A DNA stretch of 64,000 nt from an uncultured Granulicatella sp. Its GTDB lineage: Bacteria > Bacillota > Bacilli > Lactobacillales > Aerococcaceae. The stretch covers positions 27,698 through 91,697 of the forward strand of contig CAKPVL010000002.1 of assembly GCA_934193545.1 (NCBI GenBank). Direction: 5' to 3'. A program made the translations under genes and the position numbers. The notes beneath the pieces were generated by a model that did no database searches, was not told the origin of the DNA, and saw nothing but the letters and a program-made list of their open reading frames with translations. Within the stretch, counting starts at the first letter, position 1. Each line of letters opens with the position of its first letter. Below are positions 36,848-45,002 of the stretch, piece by piece.

Positions 36848-38233
36848 ATGAGTATTGGAACAGTTGCTGAAATTACAAAAGCCGTCGAAGCGATTGATTA
36901 TCAGTCAGCACATCGATTTGAAGTCATCGAATCTGTGGCCTTCGATACACGAAAATTAGGTCCAAACAGCCTTTTCGTGCCACTTCAAGGGCAAACAGAC
37001 GGACATGACTATATTGAACAAGCCATTCAAGCCGGCGCAACAGCTGTGTTGTGGGGAAGAAAAGACCTTACACCACCAGACGGTATCTGCGCCATTTGGG
37101 TGGACGACCCACTTCAAGCGTTTCAAAAATTAGCGAAATGGTACTTAGAAAAAGTATCTCCACGCATCGTTGGAATCACAGGTAGTTCTGGGAAAACAAC
37201 AACAAAGGATATGACAGCAGCCGCTCTAGGTGCACGCTACCGTGTCTATAAAACACAAGGGAACTTCAATAACGATATCGGCTTACCACAAACCATTTTG
37301 GATATGCCGGAATCTACGGAAGCACTTGTCTTAGAAATGGGAATGAGTGATTTCCACGAAATCGAATTCTTATCTAAATTAGCTCGCCCAGAAGTTGTTG
37401 CGATTACGCTCATCGGTGAATCGCATATGGAACAACTGGGAAGCAAGGAAGGCATTGCCAAAGCTAAACTTGAAATCCTTTCTGGACTAAAAGAAAATGG
37501 AACTTTTATTTATCCAGCTCATGAAGATTTAATTACAGCAGGCATTGCACAAGCTGAAAAACCAGCAAACTTCAACATCGTTACAGTCGGCGAAGGAAGC
37601 AAGGAACTTTCAGCGAAGAACATCGAACTTTATTCAGACCACACAGCGTTTGAATTAGTGACACCAACTGAAACTGTGGCGGTCACTTTACCAGTTCTTG
37701 GAGCGTACAACGTTTCAAACGCGCTTTTAGCCATTGAAATTGCACGCACATTGGACGTTCCACTCTCAGATATCGTGTCTGCCTTAGCGAACTTCGAATT
37801 GACGAAGAACCGTACGCAATGGGTGAAAGGCCAAAACGGAGTAGCCATCTTAAACGATGCTTACAATGCTAGCCCAATCGCGATGAAGTCGGTCATTAAA
37901 TCATTCGTTTCTGTTGAAGCAACAGGCCGTCGCGTTCTCGTTCTTGGGGACATCCGAGAGCTCGGTGAACATTCGAAAGAATTGCACGCCAGCATCTCAG
38001 AAGTCATTTCTCCAAGCGAAGTCGCACTTGTGTACTTGTACGGCGAAGAAATGGAAGCACTCTATGATGCGTTGAAAGGCCAGTTCGAAGCAGCAACGCT
38101 TCACCATTACATGGATAAAGAAGCCTTGATTGCTGACTTGAAGGCTGAACTCAAAGAAGGCGACCAAGTTCTTATTAAATCAAGCAACGGCACAGGCTTA
38201 CTAGCAGTTGTCGATGCCCTAAAAGCAGAATAA
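36848..38233 (+). CDS. murF: UDP-N-acetylmuramoyl-tripeptide--D-alanyl-D-alanine ligase
   Basis: Adds the Ddl product to UDP-MurNAc-tripeptide, finishing the cytoplasmic precursor. 461 residues. Mur-ligase ATP motif GSSGKTTT is at 112-119, with 'VLEMGMSDFHEIEFLS' and the C-terminal 'ILNDAYNASPIAMKS' characteristic of MurF. The start ATG is just downstream of AGGGGTAGAAAG. It follows ddl directly, so enzyme and substrate-maker are coexpressed. Confidence 0.96.
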   Translation: MSIGTVAEITKAVEAIDYQSAHRFEVIESVAFDTRKLGPNSLFVPLQGQTDGHDYIEQAIQAGATAVLWGRKDLTPPDGICAIWVDDPLQAFQKLAKWYLEKVSPRIVGITGSSGKTTTKDMTAAALGARYRVYKTQGNFNNDIGLPQTILDMPESTEALVLEMGMSDFHEIEFLSKLARPEVVAITLIGESHMEQLGSKEGIAKAKLEILSGLKENGTFIYPAHEDLITAGIAQAEKPANFNIVTVGEGSKELSAKNIELYSDHTAFELVTPTETVAVTLPVLGAYNVSNALLAIEIARTLDVPLSDIVSALANFELTKNRTQWVKGQNGVAILNDAYNASPIAMKSVIKSFVSVEATGRRVLVLGDIRELGEHSKELHASISEVISPSEVALVYLYGEEMEALYDALKGQFEAATLHHYMDKEALIADLKAELKEGDQVLIKSSNGTGLLAVVDALKAE

Positions 38234-38245
38234 TAAATGTAAAGT

Positions 38246-38281
38246 AAAGCGAGAGACGCACCACCGTCCCTCGCTTTTTTC
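38246..38281 (+). terminator. Terminator of ddl-murF
   Basis: AAGCGAGAGAC / GTCCCTCGCTT (one mismatch) followed by six Ts. Confidence 0.85.
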
Positions 38282-38372
38282 GTCCCCTCCCTGAGAACTA
38301 GCTATTATAAAGTGTCCCATTTCTCAACCGCACCACGAGAAGCAAACTCACCCGCCTCCTCCCGCTTTTTTA

Positions 38373-38606
38373 CTTTGGAATGCGCTCTGACTACGGGCGG
38401 AAAATCTAGCGGATTCAATAGTAGCAGTAATGGGGGATAGCATTAAATGCGAATTAGCTGGAGTTAGAAATTTATTTCTTACTTCAGCTTTGAGGCTTTA
38501 AAGGTGAGAGACGAAAGGCTCGAACCGGTGCCCCATTACAGCTATTATTGATAAATCCGCAAGGATTTGAAGCCCGTAAAGTCTTATCCCTTAAGCATTT
38601 TCAAAG
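38373..38606 (+). repeat. Long palindromic intergenic element, copy 5
   Basis: The outer arms CTTTGGAATGC (38373-38383) and GCATTTTCAAAG (38595-38606) pair, then GACT..ACGGGC with GCCCGTAAAGTC, then the conserved GCGGATT..AATAGTAGCAGTAATGGGG arm with CCCCATTACAGCTATTATT..AAATCCGC. The head has AGCTGGAGT / ACTTCAGCT around GAAATTTATTTC, and the block TTTGAGGCTTTAAAGGTG..GAGAC..GGCTCGAACCGGTG. The closest relative is copy 3 on the other strand. Confidence 0.85.
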
Positions 38607-38638
38607 AACAAAAAGCAGGAGTCGGCGGTCTGTATTCT

Positions 38639-38667
38639 TTGCATTCTCGCTGGATGCGTGCTATACT
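38639..38667 (+). promoter_or_regulatory. Helicase-gene promoter
   Basis: TTGCAT (38639-38644), a 17-nt spacer and TATACT (38662-38667). This gives a leader of about 150 nt. A second -10 (TATAAT, 38698-38703) lies within it. Confidence 0.6.
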
Positions 38668-38730
38668 ATTCGCTGAGTTGAGAAATGTACACACATTTAT
38701 AATAGATAGTTTGAAATTTAAACGATTGTA

Positions 38731-38768
38731 GAAGTCTGGTGCTCTTACGAAAAGCTCCAGACTTTTGT
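38731..38768 (+). promoter_or_regulatory. Terminator-like hairpin in the helicase leader
   Basis: AAGTCTGG (38732-38739) pairs with CCAGACTT (38757-38764), followed by TTGTT. It lies between the promoter and the start codon, so it could attenuate transcription or stabilise the leader. The T run is short. Confidence 0.5.
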
Positions 38769-38821
38769 TATGAAGGGAAATCCCTCGTGTGCTTCTCACC
38801 GAAGTATCCAAGGAGGAAAAT

Positions 38822-40351
38822 ATGAAATTTAATGAATTAGGATTGGATTCTGCCTTACTAGAATCTATCGAAAAAATGGGGTTTGAAGAAGCAACTCCAA
38901 TTCAAGCACAAACCATTCCAAAAGCGCTAGCAGGTTTAGATGTAATTGGACAAGCGCAAACAGGGACTGGTAAAACAGCTTCATTTGGTTTGCCAATGCT
39001 TCAAAAAATTGACCCAAGTAAAAAAGGCGTACAAGGACTTGTTATCGCACCAACTCGTGAACTTGCGATTCAAACACAAGAAGAATTGTTCCGTCTCGGA
39101 CGCGACAAAAAAGTTCGTGTACAAGCGGTTTACGGTGGAGCGGATATCAACCGTCAAATCCGCCAATTAAAAGAAAATCCACAAATCGTTGTGGGAACTC
39201 CAGGTCGTTTATTAGACCACATTTCACGCCGTACATTGAAGCTTGCGACAGTGGAGACACTTGTCTTAGACGAAGCGGATGAAATGTTAAACATGGGATT
39301 CTTGGAAGATATCGAATCGATTATCAAACAAGTTCCAGAAAACCGCCAAACGCTTTTATTCTCTGCGACAATGCCAGACGATATTAAACGTATCGGTGTT
39401 CAATTTATGAAAGATCCAGAACATGTTCGTATCAAATCAAATGAGATGACTGCGACATTAATCGATCAATATTTCGTAAAATGTAAAGACTACGAGAAAT
39501 TCGACATTATGACACGTTTATTAGACGTTCAAACGCCTGAATTAACGATTGTATTTGGACGTACAAAACGTCGTGTAGACGAATTAGCACGCGGACTTGA
39601 AATGCGTGGCTACCGTGCAGAAGGAATCCACGGTGACTTAAGCCAACAAAAACGTATGAGCGTTCTTCGTGACTTCAAGAACAACCATTTAGACATCTTA
39701 GTCGCTACAGACGTGGCAGCTCGTGGACTAGATATCTCAGGCGTAACGCACGTATACAACTACGATATCCCACAAGACCCAGAAAGCTACGTACACCGTA
39801 TCGGACGTACAGGCCGTGCTGGTCAAGAAGGAATGTCAGTTACATTCGTGACACCAAACGAAATGGATTACTTACGTGTGATTGAAGAATTAACACGCAA
39901 ACGTATGACAAGCCTTCGTCCACCAACGCAAACAGAAGCCTTGGAAGGACAAACAAAAACAGCCATCGAGTCTATCGACGAAATGATGAAAACTGTGGAA
40001 CCAAGACGTTTCAAAGAAGCGGTATCTTACTTATTAGACGAGTACGAACCAGAAGAATTGGCAGCTCTATTACTCAAGAGCATGATTAAAGACCCAACTG
40101 AAATTCCAGTTAAAATCACGCCAGAACGTCCATTGCCTAGCCGCAAACGTGGCAACAGCCGTGGAAACTACAACCGTAGCGACCGTAAAGACAACCGCGG
40201 ACGTAACGGAAAAGGAAGCTTCAAGCGCAAAGAAGACCGTCGTGGCCGTGGCTTAGAAGACGAATATACACGCGGATATAAAGGGAAAGATTCTCGCCGC
40301 CGTAACAACAAAAAGAAAGCTGACAAAGGATTTACAATCCGTCAGAAATAA
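38822..40351 (+). CDS. cshA: DEAD-box RNA helicase CshA
   Basis: An ATP-dependent RNA helicase for cold adaptation, ribosome assembly and mRNA turnover, 509 residues from ATG 38822 after AAGGAGG. Q motif '[31 protein letters not shown]', Walker A '[14 protein letters not shown]', 'PTRELAIQ', '[13 protein letters not shown]' (DEAD), 'SATMP' and '[13 protein letters not shown]' are all visible. The C-terminal tail of about 80 residues is basic, rich in Arg, Gly and Asn, and binds RNA. Monocistronic with a long leader and a strong terminator. Confidence 0.94.
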   Translation: MKFNELGLDSALLESIEKMGFEEATPIQAQTIPKALAGLDVIGQAQTGTGKTASFGLPMLQKIDPSKKGVQGLVIAPTRELAIQTQEELFRLGRDKKVRVQAVYGGADINRQIRQLKENPQIVVGTPGRLLDHISRRTLKLATVETLVLDEADEMLNMGFLEDIESIIKQVPENRQTLLFSATMPDDIKRIGVQFMKDPEHVRIKSNEMTATLIDQYFVKCKDYEKFDIMTRLLDVQTPELTIVFGRTKRRVDELARGLEMRGYRAEGIHGDLSQQKRMSVLRDFKNNHLDILVATDVAARGLDISGVTHVYNYDIPQDPESYVHRIGRTGRAGQEGMSVTFVTPNEMDYLRVIEELTRKRMTSLRPPTQTEALEGQTKTAIESIDEMMKTVEPRRFKEAVSYLLDEYEPEELAALLLKSMIKDPTEIPVKITPERPLPSRKRGNSRGNYNRSDRKDNRGRNGKGSFKRKEDRRGRGLEDEYTRGYKGKDSRRRNNKKKADKGFTIRQK

Positions 40352-40357
40352 TGACTG

Positions 40358-40389
40358 AAGCAGACTAGTGAAACGCTAGTCTGCTTTTT
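40358..40389 (+). terminator. Terminator of cshA
   Basis: AAGCAGACTAG / CTAGTCTGCTT followed by Ts. Confidence 0.9.
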
Positions 40390-40404
40390 CTTTAGAATTT
40401 CATA

Positions 40405-40434
40405 TTGACAGTGTCTGCTATAAAACGGTAATAT
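40405..40434 (+). promoter_or_regulatory. Promoter of first CPBP gene
   Basis: A consensus TTGACA (40405-40410), an 18-nt spacer and TAATAT (40429-40434). Confidence 0.6.
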
Positions 40435-40462
40435 AAGGAAAAATCATGTGAGGTAGAAGTAA

Positions 40463-41170
40463 ATGGGTGCTCGAATGAAAAAACCGCTTTGGGTTCTATT
40501 CTTTTTTGTAGCGAATATTGTCATATTAGGTGGAATTAAATTTATGTTCCGCAAGAATGTGTTGAATCTAGATCGGCAAGCGAATATGTGGAAGTTCATA
40601 GTTACGATTGTTTGCGTTGGTATTTTGTTCATTTTTATGTACCATGTACACACAAAATTGTTTAAGCCAAAAGTAAAAAGAAAAATTCAACTGAAGGATT
40701 TAATTTTTGTTTTTTTAACGTATATTGCTGTTAGATTTTCAGATTATTTGATTTATAGTTTGTGGAGTTCAATGGCGTATGGGACAAATCGAACAAAACT
40801 AGTTGATTTTTTCTTTAAGGCAACTCGAACAATAACGGCAGACAAATTTGTTTTTGCTTTAGACGCACTAACGCTCGTTTGTATTGCACCTTTGATTGAA
40901 GAATTTCTTTTTAGAGGTTTTCTGAATAATTTGCTCCGAGAAAAAGTGAATGCTTTTGTTAGAATGTCTATCGTTTCAATTTTATTTACAGTTGTTCATA
41001 TGCCGTATATTCATAATTGGATACAGTTTTTAGCTTATCTTATTGGCTCTATTGTTCTTTTTCTTATATATGAACGAAGAAGAAGTTTGTTTGACGCAAT
41101 CCTATTACATAGCCTTTCTAATGGACTTCTTGTAATCTTGTTCATCGAAATACCGAGACGCTTCTTTTAG
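40463..41170 (+). CDS. CPBP family intramembrane metalloprotease
   Basis: A 235-residue, multi-helix membrane protein. The CPBP (Abi/CAAX protease) motifs are present: 'LIEEFLFRGFL' (EExxxR), 'FTVVHMPY' (His) and 'AILLHSLSN' (His/Asn). In lactic acid bacteria such proteins often give bacteriocin self-immunity. ATG 40463 follows GAGGTAG; an in-frame ATG at 40475 is also possible. The gene is noticeably AT-richer than the flanking cshA and may be acquired. Confidence 0.85.
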   Translation: MGARMKKPLWVLFFFVANIVILGGIKFMFRKNVLNLDRQANMWKFIVTIVCVGILFIFMYHVHTKLFKPKVKRKIQLKDLIFVFLTYIAVRFSDYLIYSLWSSMAYGTNRTKLVDFFFKATRTITADKFVFALDALTLVCIAPLIEEFLFRGFLNNLLREKVNAFVRMSIVSILFTVVHMPYIHNWIQFLAYLIGSIVLFLIYERRRSLFDAILLHSLSNGLLVILFIEIPRRFF

Positions 41171-41180
41171 AAAATTAGTC

Positions 41181-41210
41181 AGTGACTTCTGTAAGGGAGT
41201 CACTTTTTTT
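41181..41210 (+). terminator. Terminator
   Basis: AGTGACT / AGTCACT with a ten-base loop and six Ts. Confidence 0.75.
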
Positions 41211-41346
41211 GTGGAAATTTTTTTGATTTTAGGTTCATTTTAGTTTTAAGGAGTATTCTCTTATTAAGGAAGACACCAAAAGAAAGAAGCGATTTTCTTT
41301 AAATAGAACAGTGTTTTGATACAATAAGGAAAAGAGGGATACAATC

Positions 41347-42108
41347 ATGACTGTTTTAGAAAAAATCAGACCAAAAGAACCATTAAAAACTTTAAAGTGG
41401 GTTGACATTCTCATCGTGACGATTATCATGTTCGGGGAATTTATCATCCGATCCACGCAACAATTTCTACAGAGTTTACAACCAGTAACAGAAGCGGTCC
41501 AACCGTATACGGAGACGACAACGTCCTATAGCGATGGGGCAGCGTATTCGAGTAACTTTACCTTACAGGTGATTTTACTAGCGATTGCACTCTTGTACTT
41601 AGTCATCCGTCATTACGACTTCAAGCAGTTGAAGATTCGTTTTCACTGGTCCGTACTCATCTGGGTACCGTTATTATTCACGATTGTCGGACTCTTCGGC
41701 GACGTCGTAACAACGCTGAGCGGCGAATACAACTACTTCGACCCAGCGCTTGTTCCGTTCATGAACCCACAGGAAATCATCAATAAGTTCTTAGCGTTAT
41801 CTCCAATGGCCATCGCTTATGGTCTGTTAAATGGATTCTACGAAGAGTTCTTCTTCCTTGGATTAATGACATCCGTGAAGGAAGAACATCAGTGGAAGGC
41901 TTTAGCATTCTCAACACTGGTTCGTTTCTCATTCCACACTTACCAAGGCATGCTTTGGGCACTCATTATCGGTGTAGTGTATGGATTGTTCTACTACTTC
42001 ATGTACAAAAAAGTGGTCAAAAACTTATTGCCATTCTTCCTTATGCACGCATTGGCAGATATGTTTGGTTCAACCTTCATCTACTTGCTAATCGCATGGG
42101 CATACTAA
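41347..42108 (+). CDS. CPBP family membrane protein, variant active site
   Basis: A 253-residue membrane protein. An N-terminal helix (about 20-40), a polar loop and at least five more helices are predicted. CPBP motifs are recognisable: 'FYEEFFFLG' (EE retained but the usual arginine replaced by leucine), 'FSFHTYQGMLWAL' and 'FLMHALAD'. Loss of the arginine may affect catalysis. Its sequence and GC content differ from the CPBP gene just upstream, so this is not a recent tandem duplicate. It has its own terminator. Confidence 0.8.
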   Translation: MTVLEKIRPKEPLKTLKWVDILIVTIIMFGEFIIRSTQQFLQSLQPVTEAVQPYTETTTSYSDGAAYSSNFTLQVILLAIALLYLVIRHYDFKQLKIRFHWSVLIWVPLLFTIVGLFGDVVTTLSGEYNYFDPALVPFMNPQEIINKFLALSPMAIAYGLLNGFYEEFFFLGLMTSVKEEHQWKALAFSTLVRFSFHTYQGMLWALIIGVVYGLFYYFMYKKVVKNLLPFFLMHALADMFGSTFIYLLIAWAY

Positions 42109-42118
42109 TAGTTTACAA

Positions 42119-42147
42119 AGCGCATCCTGGAAAGGGTGCGTTTTTTC
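42119..42147 (+). terminator. Terminator
   Basis: CGCATCC / GGGTGCG (one G-T pair) followed by six Ts. Confidence 0.8.
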
Positions 42148-42160
42148 TTGTTGAAAGGCT

Positions 42161-42184
42161 GCAATTACCATATATGGTAATTGC
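42161..42184. repeat. 24-bp perfect palindrome
   Basis: A perfect inverted repeat around AATTACCATATATGGTAATT with flanking GC on both sides, right behind a terminator. It matches the palindrome at 26602-26623 in core and left flank. Confidence 0.7.
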
Positions 42185-42296
42185 GTGTTGGAGTGGAGTA
42201 AAAACAGTGTAAAATCAAGCTTCTTTCTTATGTGTGAAGGGGAGGGTTATGGTATGATAGCGCTAGTGATATCAGTAAAAGCGAGGAGACTTTCAG

Positions 42297-43328
42297 ATGT
42301 ATTATGTAAAAAATCAACGTAATGGACAAGAAATCTACGATGCAACGACGAACTTAGCCATCGAATATTTCTTATTAAACGAAAAGAAACTCGATGAACC
42401 AATTTTGTTATTTTATGTTAACGAAAATGCGATTATCATCGGTAAAAACCAAAATACCATCGAAGAAATCAATCAAGATGGTGTAGACAAGCTTGGCGTA
42501 CAAGTGGTTCGTCGTTTCTCAGGTGGTGGAGCCGTGTATCACGATATGGGAAATATCTGTTTCTGCTTCATTACAGAAGATGATGGCGATAGCTTCCGTG
42601 ATTTCGGAAAATTCACAGAACCCGTGATTGAAGCCCTTCATAAAATGGGAGCAACGGGAGCAGAGTTACAAGGACGTAACGACCTTCTCATCGACGGTAA
42701 GAAATTCTCTGGAAATGCGATGTATTCAAACAATGGCCGTTTAACAGCGCACGGAACATTAATGCTGAATCTAGATGTGAGCATTTTGCCTCAAATTTTA
42801 CGTCCAAAACAAGAGAAAATCGCGTCAAAAGGAATCAAGTCAGTTCGTTCACGCGTGACAAATATTAAACCGTACTTAGCGCCTGAATACCAAGACTTAG
42901 ACATCTTACAATTCCGCGAAGTGCTTTTGAAAAACATCTTCAATGTGGAAGATACATCTACGATTAAAGAGTATGTTCTAACGGATGAAGACTGGGTGCG
43001 TGTAGAAGAATTACGCAGCAAGTACTTCAACAACCCAGATTGGAACTACGGAAAGAATCCAAAATTCGAATTCAAACAATCAAAACGTACTCCAGCCGGA
43101 CAAATCGAGTTCAGCTTGAACGTTGAAAAGAATGCCATCAAAGACATTAAGATTAACGGAGACTTCTTCGGTCTTGGTGAAATCAGCGATGTAGAAAAAG
43201 CACTTGTGGGTGTAGGATACAACCGCGAAGACTTAACGAAAGCCTTCGAAGCCATCGACATCCGCCGTTACTTCGGTAATGTGACAGTGGACATCCTAGT
43301 GAACCTATTACTAGGGGTAGAAGAATAA
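42297..43328 (+). CDS. lplA: Lipoate--protein ligase A
   Basis: Attaches scavenged lipoate to E2 and GcvH proteins through lipoyl-AMP, 343 residues. The catalytic domain shows 'RRFSGGGAVYHD' (72-83), 'GRNDLLIDGKKFSGNA' with the substrate lysine at 135/136, and 'KIASKGIKSVRSRVTNI'. The C-terminal accessory domain ('DWNYGKNPKFEFKQSKRTPAGQIEF') is complete. GGAGAC precedes the ATG. No lipoate synthesis genes are nearby, consistent with dependence on scavenging. Confidence 0.94.
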   Translation: MYYVKNQRNGQEIYDATTNLAIEYFLLNEKKLDEPILLFYVNENAIIIGKNQNTIEEINQDGVDKLGVQVVRRFSGGGAVYHDMGNICFCFITEDDGDSFRDFGKFTEPVIEALHKMGATGAELQGRNDLLIDGKKFSGNAMYSNNGRLTAHGTLMLNLDVSILPQILRPKQEKIASKGIKSVRSRVTNIKPYLAPEYQDLDILQFREVLLKNIFNVEDTSTIKEYVLTDEDWVRVEELRSKYFNNPDWNYGKNPKFEFKQSKRTPAGQIEFSLNVEKNAIKDIKINGDFFGLGEISDVEKALVGVGYNREDLTKAFEAIDIRRYFGNVTVDILVNLLLGVEE

Positions 43329-43362
43329 AATAGAATACTCGGCTATAGAGGTCGAAGAAGTG

Positions 43363-43394
43363 GAACCTAGCAGTCATGCTGGGTTCTTTTTTTG
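43363..43394 (+). terminator. Terminator of lplA
   Basis: A 10-bp stem GAACCTAGCA / TGCTGGGTTC (one G-T pair) and seven Ts. Confidence 0.88.
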
Positions 43395-43479
43395 CTTGCG
43401 CGTATAGTAAAAACGCTGGGGGAGCAGTATAATATAGATGAGTTCAGGAATCCGTTTTTAGGGAGAGGGGTTGTTGGAA

Positions 43480-43830
43480 ATGAGTCAAAAAGTTAGAGAC
43501 ATTGGAATTGTTGCGTTAGGCATCATCAATGGCGTGAATGCCATCTATCAGCTACTATTTCGTCAAGATATCGTGCTATTTATTGTGAGTGCGATCGTTG
43601 TCGGGCTTGCTTTTTATACTTGGGTGAATCGGGATAATCCAGAACAACTCAACAAGATGAATCGCGGATGGGCTGTCTTTTTGCTTGGCATGGTAGCTAC
43701 TATTGCTTTTATCCTCATCATGAATGATTTCTTCGGGTTTGAGCAATGGGAGTCGTGGCAAAAATCCGTCGTTAAATTCACGTTTATCTTTGGGTTAGTG
43801 ACGGTAGTGAATCGATATTTAAAAAAATAA
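43480..43830 (+). CDS. Small multi-TM membrane protein, hypothetical
   Basis: 116 residues from ATG 43480, about ten bases after GGGAGAGGGG; the TTG at 43471 is too close to that site. Four hydrophobic segments are predicted (about 8-24, 30-47, 64-82, 94-110), with short charged loops such as 'WVNRDNPEQLNKMNRGW'. Family not recognised. It lies 20 bp ahead of the esterase gene, so the two probably form an operon. Confidence 0.65.
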   Translation: MSQKVRDIGIVALGIINGVNAIYQLLFRQDIVLFIVSAIVVGLAFYTWVNRDNPEQLNKMNRGWAVFLLGMVATIAFILIMNDFFGFEQWESWQKSVVKFTFIFGLVTVVNRYLKK

Positions 43831-43850
43831 TAATTTAACGGAGGCGTCAT

Positions 43851-44675
43851 ATGGCACTTTTACACGTTTCATTTTTTTCAAAAACACTAATGAGAACCAT
43901 CCCGCTGTCAGTCTACTTGCCTAGCGATGCGGTGGACTTTAATAATCAGTATCTCTCGGAAGGCCCGTACAAAGCGTTGGTGTTACTTCACGGAGTATTG
44001 GGCAGTGATCAGGATTGGGTCAATCAAACGCGCATTCTTCGATACGCAAAAGAGAAGAACCTTGCCCTCATCATGCCTTCTGGGGAAAATCATTTCTACG
44101 TAGACCAACCGTGGAACTATACGAACTATGGAGAATTCATCGGGGTAGAACTTCCAGAAATCTCACGTCGAATGTTTCCAATTTCCAGAAAACGGGAAGA
44201 CTTAGGCATTGCCGGGCTTTCGATGGGTGGATATGGGGCGCTTCGAAACGGCATCAAATATCCAGACACCTTTAGCGTCATTGGGGCTTTCTCTAGCGCG
44301 ATTAAGAAACAGGCACTTCCACCAGAGGAGATTCTGGAAGCACCGTTCTTCTTAAGAAAAAGCTTTTTGGAGGCGGCCTTCAAAGATGAGGAGACCTTTG
44401 TGGCGGAAGGCAATCAGTTGTATCATGCCGTCCAAACAATGGAGCGTAAGGATGCGCTCTCGGTCTTTATGGCATGTGGCACGGAGGATTGGCTTTTGGA
44501 AGACAACCGTAGCTACAGCAGCTTTTTGAAAGAACAAGGAGTGTCACTAACGTATCAAGAGCATGCTGGCGGACACGAATGGGATTTCTGGGACTGGGCG
44601 ATGAAGCAGTTCTTAGACTGGTGGATTCCAGAAGATGCAGACCAAGGCGTGTCTAGCGGGAATGTGAAATCGTAA
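43851..44675 (+). CDS. estA: Esterase of the tributyrin esterase EstA family
   Basis: An alpha/beta-hydrolase of 274 residues. The nucleophile elbow is 'GLSMGGYGALR', preceded by the oxyanion region 'LVLLHGVLGSDQDW'. The acid residue is likely in 'CGTEDWLLEDN' and the histidine in 'HAGGHEWDFW'. The architecture matches short-chain esterases (EstA) and S-formylglutathione hydrolase-like enzymes of lactic acid bacteria. No signal peptide, so cytoplasmic. The T-box leader of valS follows. Confidence 0.88.
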   Translation: MALLHVSFFSKTLMRTIPLSVYLPSDAVDFNNQYLSEGPYKALVLLHGVLGSDQDWVNQTRILRYAKEKNLALIMPSGENHFYVDQPWNYTNYGEFIGVELPEISRRMFPISRKREDLGIAGLSMGGYGALRNGIKYPDTFSVIGAFSSAIKKQALPPEEILEAPFFLRKSFLEAAFKDEETFVAEGNQLYHAVQTMERKDALSVFMACGTEDWLLEDNRSYSSFLKEQGVSLTYQEHAGGHEWDFWDWAMKQFLDWWIPEDADQGVSSGNVKS

Positions 44676-44691
44676 GATGAGCGCGATATTG

Positions 44692-44720
44692 TTGCAAGCG
44701 TCGGGTTTGAATGGTAGAAT
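44692..44720 (+). promoter_or_regulatory. valS promoter
   Basis: TTGCAA (44692-44697), a 17-nt spacer and TAGAAT (44715-44720), upstream of the T-box leader. Confidence 0.65.
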
Positions 44721-44749
44721 ATTTTGTATATTAGAGCGATGAACAAGAG

Positions 44750-44970
44750 GAGTAAAATGACTTTGCTTACGAGCGAGGGAAGGGTTGGTGCAACTTCCTA
44801 GCAAATTCATTTGAAGGTAGCTTGTGAGCTTACTCTACGAAAAGAAGTAATAGAGTACGGAGACGACACTTCGTTACCAACATCGAGGCGTAATGAATGA
44901 TTACGCGAATATTAGGTGGTACCACGAATTTAATCGTCCTATGGAGAGTGTCTTCATAGGATTTTTTTAT
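44750..44970 (+). ncRNA. T-box riboswitch (tRNA-Val sensing)
   Basis: A leader of about 220 nt. The conserved T-box AGGTGGTACCACG is at 44914-44926. Stem I distal sequences (GGGTTGGTGCAACTTCC) lie near 44780. The likely specifier codon is GTA at 44817-44819 (after GAAG), matching valine. The terminator stem TCCTATG / CATAGGA (44937-44943 with 44955-44961) ends in seven Ts. Uncharged tRNA-Val should favour the antiterminator and switch valS on. Confidence 0.93.
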
Positions 44971-45002
44971 TGGACACAAACAAGATACAAGGAGGAAAAT
45001 CA

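Noticed and set aside
44970-45002. ValS start at ATG 44970
   Set aside because: It lies directly behind the T-box terminator with no ribosome binding site; ATG 45003 follows AAGGAGG.
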